The notes under the pieces are model-generated. The model saw only the letters and a list, made by a program, of their open reading frames with translations. It was not told where the DNA came from and searched no databases. Below are positions 34,481-45,097 of a stretch of 64,000 bases of DNA, in pieces; positions within the stretch are counted from its first letter, which is position 1; each line of letters starts with the position of its first letter. Source of the stretch: Isoperla grammatica (taxonomy: Eukaryota > Arthropoda > Insecta > Plecoptera > Perlodidae); contig OX246746.1 of assembly GCA_945910005.1 (NCBI GenBank), forward strand, positions 14,780,022-14,844,021, read 5' to 3'. The translations under genes were made by a program, and so were the position numbers.

Positions 34481-34936
34481 CTTCTTCTTGTACTCCTTCA
34501 TGTACTTTTTCATATACTTCATGTACTCCTTCATGTACTTTTTCATATACTTCATGTACTTTTTCATGTACTTCTTCATGTACTTCTTCATGTACTTCTT
34601 CATGTACTCCTTCATGTTCTTTTTCATATACTTCATGTACTTTTTCATGTACTTCTTCATGTACTTCTTCATGTACTTCTTCGTGTACTTCTTCGTGTAC
34701 TTTTTCATATACTTCATGTACTTCTTCATGTACTTCTTCATGTACTTCTTCGTGTACTTTTTCATATACTTCATGTACTTCTTCGTGTACTTCTTCATGT
34801 ACTCCTTCATGTACTTCTTCGTGTACTTTTTCATGTACTTCTTCATGTACTTCTTCGTGTACTTTTTCATGTACTTCTTCATGTACTTCTTCATGTACTT
34901 TTTCATGTACTTCTTCATGTACTTTTTCGTGTACTT
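34481..34936. repeat. 12-bp array TACTTCTTCATG with 9-bp units, open on both strands
   Basis: About 37 units, mostly 12 bp, with occasional 9-bp units (as in TACTTCATG) that lack one TTC. All length changes are multiples of three. The minus strand is open for 161 codons (34460-34945) as repeated KKYM, KKYT and KEYM, and the plus strand for 179 codons as repeated MYFF and VYFF. The substitutions seen (C/T in CTTCTT, A/G in CATG) do not create stops on either strand. Outside the array the minus frame adds only a few residues on each side. A period that is a multiple of three keeps both frames open without selection, so I favour a non-coding minisatellite, but a lysine/tyrosine-rich peptide is not excluded. 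Confidence 0.93.
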
Positions 34937-36733
34937 AGTGTTCAATTATAACGTCTTAATAACAGTCTTCACCTTTACTTTTGCTAATATTATCTTGAAT
35001 ATGAAAACTGGCGTCCTGTCACTTTGACCGGCCATTAGCATTTCTCCCAAGTGTGCCGGTATTTCTATCTTAGGCGGACAGACAGTGTTAACATCTAAAT
35101 GAGGCTATCTTCCCGATATTCTTAATTAATTGGTTAATTCTGCTTAGAGATAAGACATGTGAGTAGGAAAGGACATCCCATCGCGGACAGGATCAAAGCA
35201 GTTTGGCTGTGTCGAAGAAAGGCCGCCGCCCAGTACCCATAAACCCTTATCGCGTGTAAAAATTATAAAAATGTTACAATGATTTAACTCGAAAAAGCAC
35301 TAAATATGTTTTGAAGAGCTCTAACAATATGTAATGGCCCTGGTACAAGACTGGCGCATATCAGAAGCCTCCAATGTACGCTCGCTTGAAAAAACTCGGT
35401 CTTGCTGCGGGGCTGGATAAAACCATCTTGGACTGATCGACAGACAGATGATCTGTGATCATCCTTCAACTAGAAGGCGCAGGTTGAAGGGCCAACAACG
35501 AAGGCTTCAAAGGCCTCCAAGCCGCTCGATACTAAAGAAAAACAAACAGTACTCATAATAATCGTAACTGTCTAAATTAATGACTGTTTGTTTTTCGAGT
35601 TTTTTTTTATAGTCTTCTCTCCGTAGAGTGAGTTTAAAATCCGTCTTCGTATCTTGACAAAATGGAGAATTCATCGATGAATGATAACGGCAATCGCTAT
35701 GATAAGAAACATTTGTGTACAGTGCTGCTATTGCCACCCAAGCGAGCAGATACTAGCATTAACGTTCCCTTGTTCCCCCTTTAAATCAACGGCAAACCTG
35801 TACGGGCCGACTTTTAATGCATATTTATTTGTTTATTGATTTATATACCTATCACACATGTGCAAATTATCCAAGGTTAAACTCCCCAAACAAGGTATTG
35901 ACCTTAAGAGAGCAGCAGTTGGTTTAGATCGTATATTCACAGTCTCTATATCTCTCATTACTCATAGTTAGAGCATTCGCTTTGATTGAGAATAACGTAG
36001 ATATAAAAACCTTCTGTCAGGATATTGGTGGAGGGAATTTAACCTCAAATCTTCGGAGCTAGGGTAGGAGCAGTATTATAGTTTGAACCATTTATAATCA
36101 ATAACATTGCAAAAAAAAAACGTTCATTGAGTCTACGAAATATTTGTTATCACAAACACATACTTATATGTTCCTATAGAAATATGTAAACACCGGTTCT
36201 CGTTATTATATTAGTATTGTTATTATTATTATAACCATTGTTGAAATTGTTTAAAAGTGAATACTAATATTATTTTAATTGAGATTTTTACACCGAATAG
36301 GTGTTAGGTATGTAAAGATTTCGTACAGTGTAAAAATACAAATATGTACTCTATTCTATAAAGTAACAATTTACATATGAATTAAACATACGTAGGTTAT
36401 ATGAACTGTCCGATCAATTTGAATAAAACCCATAGTCCGAACCTCTTGTTTGAGGTTTGTAAACCTCTACAGTCGTGTATCTGTGTCTATGCAACAATTA
36501 TCAACTTCAGATACCAATTACGTAAAGTTAATCACAACTAATAAAAATCATTAACCGATTCCAGTTTTTCACGTTTCCGAGATTTAATGAATACCTATAG
36601 TGTGAAGGCACAGAGTTACAGTCTAGTAAGATTAAGTAGCTTACACGACGGAAGTTGACAAGTCCCAGTTGAGACTTGGCTTTCCCCTATCCCACACAAA
36701 ACGTCACAAAATAAAGGAAAATTCAAGTTTATT
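34937..36733. other. Unique sequence, two weak open islands on the minus strand
   Basis: At 35284-35469 a minus-strand frame of 61 codons covers a higher-GC island ending LICASLVPGPLHIVRAL followed by AT-rich sequence. At 35507-35737 a 76-codon minus frame contains an A-run coding YKKKLEK. Neither has a recognised domain, a good start or splice context, and either may be repeat-derived. The remainder is AT-rich. Confidence 0.4.
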
Positions 36734-36873
36734 TTACAGCGAAAGACAGAAAAAATAACATAAAAATAAAAACATAATTAACTGGGCTTCATTATCTTGA
36801 GCAATGATCTTGTATGTGTGGGTTGGTTGGGCGCCAAATTCGATGGATATTCTTGTGCTGTCCTTTTTGTCAC
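36734..36873 (-). CDS. Weak candidate terminal exon, product unknown
   Basis: The minus strand has AAATCAG at a possible acceptor (plus 36874-36880), then 46 open codons ending in TAA, with AATAAA overlapping immediately after (minus orientation, plus 36728-36733). The first part of the peptide, including STRISIEFGAQPTHTYKIIA, looks protein-like. The last 18 residues are hydrophobic and come from AT-rich sequence. The pyrimidine tract before the acceptor is poor. A polyadenylation signal touching the stop codon is unusual, so I treat this as weak. Confidence 0.2.
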
Positions 36874-36937
36874 CTGATTTGGAATTCATGAGATGGTGTG
36901 AATTAATTATCTGCGTTAAGCATGGCAGCTGCAACAC

Positions 36938-38940
36938 GTTGACAAATTAGCATAAATTGAACTGAACTGGCTGTTGGGACAATTATACCTCCATAATCAA
37001 CTATTATATTGTTATTTAATTCATAGACGGGTATAGCTATCATTATGCTGTGCACCTATTAATTTAATATAGGTTTATATATTGTAAAAACGATAATTGT
37101 AATTGTTTCGATTCTAAGTAGGAACCAGGTGGCAAGTTGGGAGTAGCTAACTATTTATTGCGTGCTCGAAACTAAATTATAAAGGTATATGCAATGCACA
37201 AGTCTTACAGTCTACAGAGTGAAGATTATATTACAGGCGTGTGCCATGTCAAGTCAACACCAGAACGTTATATATATCCATGCATTCTACATCATCATTT
37301 CTATCTAATTCAGAAGTTGAATGTTTTTTACTTTTGGCAGAGAAGTAAATTTATAAAAGTCATGAATTCAGTCAGACACAATTACAGATATATTATTTAC
37401 TTATCCCTGCATCTCTTTTGTATGTATACTTAGTGCATGTGTGTTTCTTTGCCTGTGCATTTATTTTGCGTCTATTTTATTCATTCATTAAATTAGCTTG
37501 TTAAATTATTTATCACTACAATCACATTCATGCGTTGATGTTACTGTCGCCTCGACAACATCGTAAACAAGACTATCACACATACATTAAACAGATCAAT
37601 ACAATAATGTATTCATTCAGTATTTAAATTATCAGCTCCCACTCCCCCCCCCCCCCCAACTCCCCCACTCTTTCTCCCGTATCAAGCCTATTAACTAATT
37701 AATAGACCATTGATTTATTTAGTCACTCTACACTTTAGCTACATATTTTCGCGCGTTATGTTGGTCCCACTGTAACACTGTTGGTCCCATTGTCGATACC
37801 ATCCCAAATAAGGACCCTTTGTGTACTCGTACAAGCCCTGCTATCACTCCGTACCTCTTGAGCGTTTAAACCTTATCGGTTATTGTCACAGAGAAAATAT
37901 GATTTACATCATATGAACCGCATGAAGGGTTTTCCCAAATTTTTCTCAGCACGAGAATCGTTGGATAATTAAGTTAGTACTTCAGAGACGGTCATCTTTA
38001 TTGTTGTCTGTAGCCGATATTAATAATAGAATAACGCATTTGTTTATGACAGGTTATTGTTTGTACCATACGGCAGGTATAATGTATAATACCTGACCAC
38101 AGATTGTTATAACATTGTAATATTCAGAGTATGTTATTTTGTTGAAATATATATGGCCTATATAAAATGCAATTATACTATTTACAACAAAATGATATTT
38201 GATTAACTCTATAAGGCTAATAAGTATACCAGAGTATTATTATACAATATTCAATTTGTTGACCTCTACTCCAGTTATAATATTACATTGCATTATTCAG
38301 AATATTAATATGTTATTTGTTATGTATGCCTATAATATAACATTTCATCTCTATGACCGCTATAATATATAACATTGTGGTATTTACAATATGATATTGT
38401 TTTAGCGTACAGCCTGCATATTATAACAGTGTATTAGATAGAGTATATGGTACTCTATGTTATAGCGTCGAAAACCTTCAGATCATCTTTCCAACTAAAC
38501 CAGGAAGTCCATCATTGGTAAACGCATAACTGACTCACTAGCGTTGGTCTCGTAACAGGACATCGCACCTAATTTCCTCCATTTGTCCCGGAAGGAAATA
38601 CTTAGTAATATGCACAAGAATGTGTACACATATGTGTACACACACACCATTGCCGCCGCCAAGTAAATGTTTACTTTACAACTGATAAGCTAGAAATCTT
38701 GGAATAAGTCCTTTGAAGCGATCGGAGACTGTAAAACCTATAATTACAATATCATAAAACGTTACACTTACATGAAAGTGGTGTAGTAATACTAGTTTAA
38801 TTATATGGTTGAAGATGCCGCGTCGATGTTACAGGTTATTGGGTCTTCTTATTTACATAATAATTAGGTTTATTAACTAGATGCGGCAGATAAAGGAGTG
38901 ATTTTTTTACAATTGACCTTTACGCAATCGAGGTCCTATA
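36938..38940. other. AT-rich stretch with a C-tract and a perfect palindrome
   Basis: A C-tract lies at 37645-37660. From 38040 to 38460 the sequence is a degenerate run of TATAATAT and ACATTG-like segments that looks like an old, decayed repeat. A perfect palindrome sits at 38621-38642. The 79-codon ORF at 37194-37433 shows no coding character. Confidence 0.5.
38621..38642. repeat. Perfect 22-bp palindrome
   Basis: Eleven bases, TGTGTACACAT, followed with no spacer by their reverse complement. It is built largely of alternating purine and pyrimidine bases, so it could also adopt left-handed or cruciform structure. No neighbouring gene suggests a binding-site role. Confidence 0.85.
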
Positions 38941-39728
38941 CTGACTGGTTACACTGGTGTTATGTTTCATGTTGGTTTACCTAACGGGCTGTAACTGGTT
39001 ACACTGGAGTTATGTTTCATGTTGGTTTACCTAACGGACTGTAACTGGTTACACTGAAGTTATGTTTCATGTTGGTTTACCTAACGGACTGTAACTGGTT
39101 ACACTGAAGTTATGTTTCATGTTGGTTTACCTAACGGGCTGTAACTGGTTATAATGGAGTTATGTTTCATGTTGGTTTACCTAACGCGCTGTAACTGGTT
39201 ACACTGGTGTTATGTTTCATGTTGGTTTACCTAACGGGCTGTAACTGGTTACACTGGAGTTATGTTTCATGTTGGTTTACCTAACGGACTGTAACTGGTT
39301 ACACTGAAGTTATGTTTCATGTTGGTTTACCTAACGGACTGTAACTGGTTACACTGAAGTTATGTTTCATGTTGGTTTACCTAACGGGCTGTAACTGGTT
39401 ATAATGGAGTTATGTTTCATGTTGGTTTACCTAACGCGCTGTAACTGGTTACAATGGAGTTATGTTTCATGTTGGTTTACCTAACGGGCTGTAACTGGTT
39501 ACACTGGAGTTATGTTGCATGTTGGTTTACCTAACGGGCTATAACTGGTTACAATAGAGTTATGTTTCATGTTGGTTTACCTAACGGGCTGTAACTGGTT
39601 ACACTGGAGTTATGTTGCATGTTGGTTTACCTAACGGGCTGTAACTGGTTACACTGGAGTTATGTTGCATGTTGGTTTACCTAACGGGCTGTAACTGGTT
39701 ACAATGGAGTTATGTTTCATGTTGGTTT
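38941..39728. repeat. 50-bp tandem array, 16 copies, with a perfect 250-bp higher-order repeat
   Basis: Each unit contains TAACTGGTTACACTGGAGTT and TCATGTTGGTTTACCTAACG and is exactly 50 bp, with ACACTGG-type anchors at 38951, 39001 and so on to 39701. The variant pattern of units 1-5 (ending 39200) is repeated exactly in units 6-10 (39201-39450), a perfect 250-bp duplication by my reading. Units 12, 14 and 15 share a TTGCAT variant. The last unit is cut at about 39728 in TTGGTTTTGG. Confidence 0.98.
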
Positions 39729-40363
39729 TGGAGTTGTAGCTGCGCTTTTGGTATCTCTGAGAGTTTCTGAAATCAAACATACATGCACGATGATCGTATC
39801 TACAATTATTGTGATTTTCAATTTAAATAACTATTACACTTTCAAAAAGTGCTATGATTCAAAATTTCTTCGATAGAAACTTCAAACCATAATATTTGAT
39901 TAGCTGTAAGTTGCCGAAATTAACTTATGTTATTACAGTATCAGCCGCACTGTACTTCCTATAATATAATTCTTGTTTCATTTGTGGATCACAGCTTGTT
40001 ATATTTTGTACGTCACAAACAACGTTTACTTCGCAAATGAACGGTGCCACATCTAAATGATTTCTTATAAAGTTATAGTTTCTCAAGTAACACGTGTGCT
40101 CTATTTTGGTGTGTATGGTGACGCAACAACCACATAAGACTTGGTTGATTTACAGTAAACTGTACTCATAGGTCTGTCGCTCACGACTGTACATAATATA
40201 CAACCACGGAGTTGTGCAGACGCCGAGGAGAGCTGTACCGGTTGGCAAATCAATCATTTTCCTAAATTACAGCCCATAAAACTTTGCAATTTACTTTTTA
40301 TATTTGTTTTTTACGTGTAACTTTCAAATGCACCTATGTAATTTGGAAATCACCACCTCTTAG
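39729..40363. other. Unique sequence before a candidate exon
   Basis: AT-rich, no gene seen. Its right end, CACCACCTCTTAG, is the candidate splice acceptor of the next feature. Confidence 0.6.
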
Positions 40364-40618
40364 AAGTGGGAGCACACGACGGACAGACACTCAAACACGC
40401 AATTGGTGGATAAGTTTCGTTCTAATGGCAAGAGTGTGAAAGTAAAGTCGCCATTATTACTAAAACGCAAGAAAGAGAATTTCAAACCGCTTTGGCGACG
40501 AAAAAGTTGTTTGAATCTTCTCTATATTTACGGCGTACAAGTTGGCAATGAAGACCGTCTATCCTTCGGCCAACCCACGGCTGAATTGAAATCTGAATTC
40601 TTGAATCTTTTAAAATGA
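40364..40618 (+). CDS. Candidate terminal coding exon, product unknown
   Basis: From an acceptor-like CACCACCTCTTAG the plus strand is open in phase 0 for 84 codons to TGA. The peptide begins KWEHTTDRH, has a strongly basic middle including LLLKRKKENFKPLWRRK, then LNLLYIYGVQVGNED, and ends in a hydrophobic-acidic ELKSEFLNLLK. Codon composition differs from the AT-rich flanks. The internal ATGs are absent, so it would need an upstream exon. The basic stretch could be a nuclear localisation or nucleic-acid-binding segment, but I recognise no domain. No polyadenylation signal was found nearby. A transposon remnant is the main alternative. Confidence 0.36.
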   Translation, partial: KWEHTTDRHSNTQLVDKFRSNGKSVKVKSPLLLKRKKENFKPLWRRKSCLNLLYIYGVQVGNEDRLSFGQPTAELKSEFLNLLK

Positions 40619-42303
40619 ATGTCTGTCGTTATGTTAACTAGCTCTTTAGTGCTCTTTCGTAGGATGTGTATATATTACGTCAGGACGAAGATTAAGATGG
40701 CTGTGGCTCGTAATTAAGCTCATGTTATTGTTGTTCTGGCAGACAATTGTTCTGCGTTCCATGAGTTGACTTTTCTCTTTCATCGATTCTCCCACTTGAG
40801 TGCTTTGGTGAATCAATCATCAGCATTTACGCCTGTGCTCATTCACCTGTCAGAGTTCCAACAAATCACTTGCGATTAACATTTGAATTGTGGTGATAAA
40901 CATGAAGCCAATTCGTTTTATCATACAGGGAACCTGAATGTTACGGTTGAACTTTTAGTAGCCTCACATTACAAATGATCAATTCGCATTTCATTTACGT
41001 CACTTATTACGTTCAATATTCGTCAAGTGGAGTTTAATTTGTTTATTAAGATTAAATTAAATGTGTACGGCGACTTACTAAAAAGAGTTGAATATATCAA
41101 GAAATAGACGGTTCATGTTCAACTGGACATAATTTCGGAAAAGTTTTAAATTTCGTAAAAAACCATTATAGATTTGAAAAAGTACAGGCTGTCATTATTT
41201 GTTATAAATATTCGTCCGTCGTGTATTTGTTTGTAACAGTTTGAAAAATAATTAGACTATAGATACAAAAATATCTTGCAGCTTGTTATTTCATTTAATT
41301 TTTAATTGAAATGATTCGCATAATGCAGCATTGGTGAATTGAAACAAAACATGCAGTATTGGTTATGAAGAGGCAAATGAACAACCATTTAAGTCCACAG
41401 AGTGCTCTAGAAGTGATCCATGGAAAAAAGAAGTTTCATGTAGGAATGAACTTCGTTTTCCAATATAGACATTGATTCAAGGCTTCAAGCACATTTCTTA
41501 TAGAAATAGACTCCGAACTCAATTGATTTTAACACACAATTGAGGGTAAAAATCTTTCTTTTACACATTTTATAGCTCACTCAAAATGGCCTAAAATGTG
41601 GATTTAACTGTTTTTTTTCATTTCCTTCTTTAATTATTCCAACAAAGAGTATGTTTTGATCTCAAGTATGATATGCCATATACTGTTAGTTTTTACCCAC
41701 GCATTTGATACATTATTAATAACCTCTTCACTTGCAAATATTATCTGATACGTGGAAGGTTAGAAGCTGGTGTTCCTCAAACGTCAAATCAGATAGCCCG
41801 GAAGTTTTCACTTCACGTACCTTATCGAAGGTCAAGTGATGAGTTTTTATTCTACTCGCCTTAGGCAAGGATCGAGTTATACCTGAAAAAAGAGTACACA
41901 CAACTTGACGTACAATCAGATCGGTATGTGTGTGTATATATATATATATATAATTAGTTTATTAAGTCAGTTGTTACAGTGTAATGTAATAAGTTATAGT
42001 TTAGAAATACATTTAAAAATACATTAGAGTAAAGTTTATTAATCGTGTTTACTGTTTGACTATTTTAACATTGTTGTTGTCAATGCCATTACTAGTTTTC
42101 ATTTTTATCTGATCAATCTGAGGATTGATTCAAAACATCCTTCCATGCTTTTATCTGGTCGGCCAAAATTTTAATTTCTACATAAATAACTAGTTTCTTC
42201 ACAAATAAGTGTCATAACTGGCTTGGGGAGGGATTTGATTAAGACTTGATCTACGATTAGAATTTGCTAAGAAAGATAAATAGATTTTCCTCATTGAGAT
42301 ATT
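40619..42303. other. AT-rich stretch with a TG/TA repeat
   Basis: A mixed TG then TA dinucleotide run lies at about 41926-41952. No other feature could be supported. Confidence 0.6.
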
Positions 42304-43140
42304 GCCCGAATACTGCCCGACTACAATGCCCGACTATAATGCCCGACTATAATGCCCGACTACAATGCCCGACTACAATGCCCGACTATAATGCCCGACT
42401 ACAATGCCCGACTACAATGCCCGACTACAATGCCCGACTACAATGCCCGACTATAATGCCCGACTACAATGCCCGACTATAATGCCCGACTACAATGCCC
42501 GACTACAATGCCCGACTATAATACCCGACTATAATGCCCGACTACAATGCCCGACTACAATGCCCGACTATAATGCCCGACTACAATACCCGACTATAAT
42601 GCCCGAGTACAATGCCCGACTACAATGCCCGACTATAATACCCGACTGTAATACCCGACTATAATGCCCGACTATAATACCCGACTATAATATACCTGAC
42701 TATAATGCCCGACTTTAATGCCCGACTATAATACTTGACTATAATGCCCGACTATAATGCCCGACTACAATGCCCGACTACAATGCCCGACTACAATGCC
42801 CGACTACAATGCCCGACTACAATGCCCGACTATAATGCCCAACTACAATGCCCGACTTCAATGCCCGACTATAATACCCGACTATAATACCCGACTATAA
42901 TACCCGACTATAATGCCCGACTATAATACCCGACTATAATATACCTGACTATAATGCCCGACTTTAAATGCCCGACTATAATACTTGACTATAATGCCCG
43001 ACTACAATGCCCGACTACAATGCCCGACTACAATGCCCGACTACAATGCCCGACTATAATGCCCGACTACAATGCCCGACTACAATGCCCGACTATAATG
43101 CCCGACTATAATGCCCTACTTCAATGCCCGACTACAATGC
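42304..43140. repeat. 13-bp minisatellite (TGCCCGACTACAA), about 64 copies
   Basis: Units alternate CTACAATGCCCGA and CTATAATGCCCGA, with ATACCCGA and rarer TTGA and CTGA variants. A distinctive variant string around TATACCTGAC at 42691 recurs at 42940, 249 bp on, showing a segmental duplication inside the array. Since 13 is not a multiple of three, all frames cycle. The RLQCPTTMPDYNA ORFs are artefacts of the absence of stops. Confidence 0.97.
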
Positions 43141-44440
43141 CACCAGGGGGGAAACAGTCTATATTCTTGAAATACGTATGAGAGGCACATAGACTCCGCG
43201 GTAAATCTCTCCATCAACCGCGTCCCCTTGAGATACTGCTAGTTAACAAAGTGTTAAAATAACCCCAGCCTCAAGTATTGTGTGCGCTTCACTAGACGTA
43301 ACACATCGTGAAATATTGCTCTTTAAAGAGTAATAAAGTACAGAGCAATTACTTGTCGGGGTTAGAGTAGTACGAGCAGGTGTTAATGTTGCTCATAACT
43401 TACAGGTTACGGCTATGTGGTACGTGTACGTGTAACGTGCATTACTTGTCTATTTTAGGCCACTCGACTTGTCTGCATGTATACTACTCATTAGAGATGT
43501 GCACATTATTGTATAGTATATTGTATATTTACTAATTTGCTCAGTTAGCCATTTTTTCTAGATTATTTCATAATATAAACGATATCTAACCAAATGACAA
43601 CAGCTCGTACATTATAATTCATCTTAAAACGAAAACATTGAACTTAATCAAAGACACAACCACATTCATTTTAGTATAGTTGTCTTTCAACAAGTACAAC
43701 TCAACCCTTTCCCAGCTTTCCACACCATGAGGTTACCATATATAAATACTAAAACTTAATCTAAAACTAAAGGGCCGGTCTTACAATCTCCTAAAAGATA
43801 GTTATTTGTAGCAATTAAGCTTTTTGGAGGATTTCAAGAATTGTGATTGGTCGTTGCCATGGAGAAAACAAGGTATTCGACGAATAAGTAGTTATTGGGA
43901 CAACTTTTGTAGTTGACAACTTTAAGTGCTGTTTCCTAATTCACCTTTTGCATTTATTAGGTAAGCTATAAGCATGACCTAAGTGTAAAAACTTCCTACC
44001 CAAAGAGAAAGAAGGAAAAATTTAACGAAATCGTATAATTTGGACTACTTGCCCTATAATTATTTTTTTTATGGGAATAAACATGTAGATTTTCTTTCTT
44101 ATGGATAGGAATACATATAATTGTTTTGGTTTCTGACCTGAATACCATTTTAGATGGACTCATGAGCATTGAAAACAAGTAGACTATATTTTTTGAAAAC
44201 TTCTAAGCGTTTCGTAAAGTTTGTGAACAGTTTGCCTCCAAGAAAATTCAGATGTGTTAGTCATGTCTAAGATAGGTCGTGCATATCGAATATGTAATGA
44301 TTATGATTATATAACTAATGGACAGAATATTACGAAAACTAAGAAGAATAGATGTTGGGTATGTTTACATAAATAATAATACGTATTTAAAGTGTGTATA
44401 CTGATTGTTATAATATGGATTCATCGCTGCCAAAAGTGTT

Positions 44441-44457
44441 TACCCCACCGTGGGGTA
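44441..44457. repeat. Inverted repeat TACCCCAC / GTGGGGTA
   Basis: Two 8-bp arms around a single central C. It could be a protein-binding palindrome or part of a transposon end; nothing around it decides. Confidence 0.6.
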
Positions 44458-44554
44458 CAGTCCACACCTGCCATGTAATTGTGTGTTGAGCGAAGCACTT
44501 ATACAGCGATAATGCATTGTATGTGCAGGAACATTGACAGTGGTTGAATTGGAG

Positions 44555-44609
44555 CGGTATGAGACGGTATGCATACCGACATTAACAACACTAACGGTAT
44601 GCGATACCG
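44555..44609. repeat. Cluster of CGGTAT half-sites with two palindromes
   Basis: CGGTAT occurs alone at 44555-44560, as the perfect palindrome CGGTATGCATACCG at 44565-44578, and as CGGTAT-GCG-ATACCG at 44595-44609. That gives five half-sites in 55 bp in an otherwise AT-rich region. It may be a binding-site cluster or a remnant of a palindromic microsatellite. Confidence 0.7.
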
Positions 44610-44898
44610 ATACTAGATCTCACATATATGGGGATTTATCATTCGCTGTTCTTAATATTATCACTTTTGCATAAATGGTATAGTATATTATAATAATCAA
44701 TTGGAAGAAATATTCAAAATGGGTCCACAGTCAAACCGTTTTATAATTTCAAGTGAAAGATATCAATTTTATGAAAGACAAGTAACTTTCGGTTCCCAAG
44801 ATCGACCTATAGCATCCTTCTGTAGAATTGTGACCGAAGACTAATAACAAGAAATAATTGTGCTCGAATAGGAAAAAATATTCCTTAAATGAAATCAT

Positions 44899-45085
44899 GC
44901 CAGCGCAGTTTGCCGAGGTCGATTAGGCGATGGTCTAGTAAACCGCGGTCTCTGCGTTCCAGGTTCGAATCCTAGCTTGGGCACGGATGTCATGTGGCGT
45001 TTTTTCATCCTCATAATCATCCACTCATCGTCTCGGTTAGCCTCGTTGCAAAAATATGGTACGTAAAACCCCAAATATCATCATA
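44899..45085 (+). mobile_element. tRNA-derived SINE with perfect 12-bp target-site duplication
   Basis: The tRNA-like head includes GGCGATGGTCTAGTAAACCG (A-box region) and CAGGTTCGAATCCTAGC (B-box region). A body follows with CATCCTCATAATCATCCACT and TCGTCTCGGTTAGCCTCGTT, ending ACGTAAAACCCCAAATATCA followed by TCAT. Both ends are flanked by AAATGAAATCAT (44887-44898 and 45086-45097), a perfect 12-bp duplication of the kind made by LINE-encoded endonuclease. The intact duplication suggests a relatively recent insertion. The head is not a functional tRNA because its stems are imperfect. Confidence 0.9.
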
Positions 45086-45097
45086 AAATGAAATCAT

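Larger units (their letters stand above)
43141..44898. other. AT-rich stretch with a cluster of palindromes near 44440-44610
   Basis: No exon is supported. A minus-strand ORF at 43996-44178 is AT-driven. The palindromes are listed separately. Confidence 0.6.

Noticed and set aside
44909..44985. Intact tRNA gene
   Set aside because: The A and B boxes are present but the acceptor stem does not pair, and the sequence continues into a SINE body with a target duplication. The same reasoning applies near 26430, 46690, 46970, 55045, 58020 and 62720.
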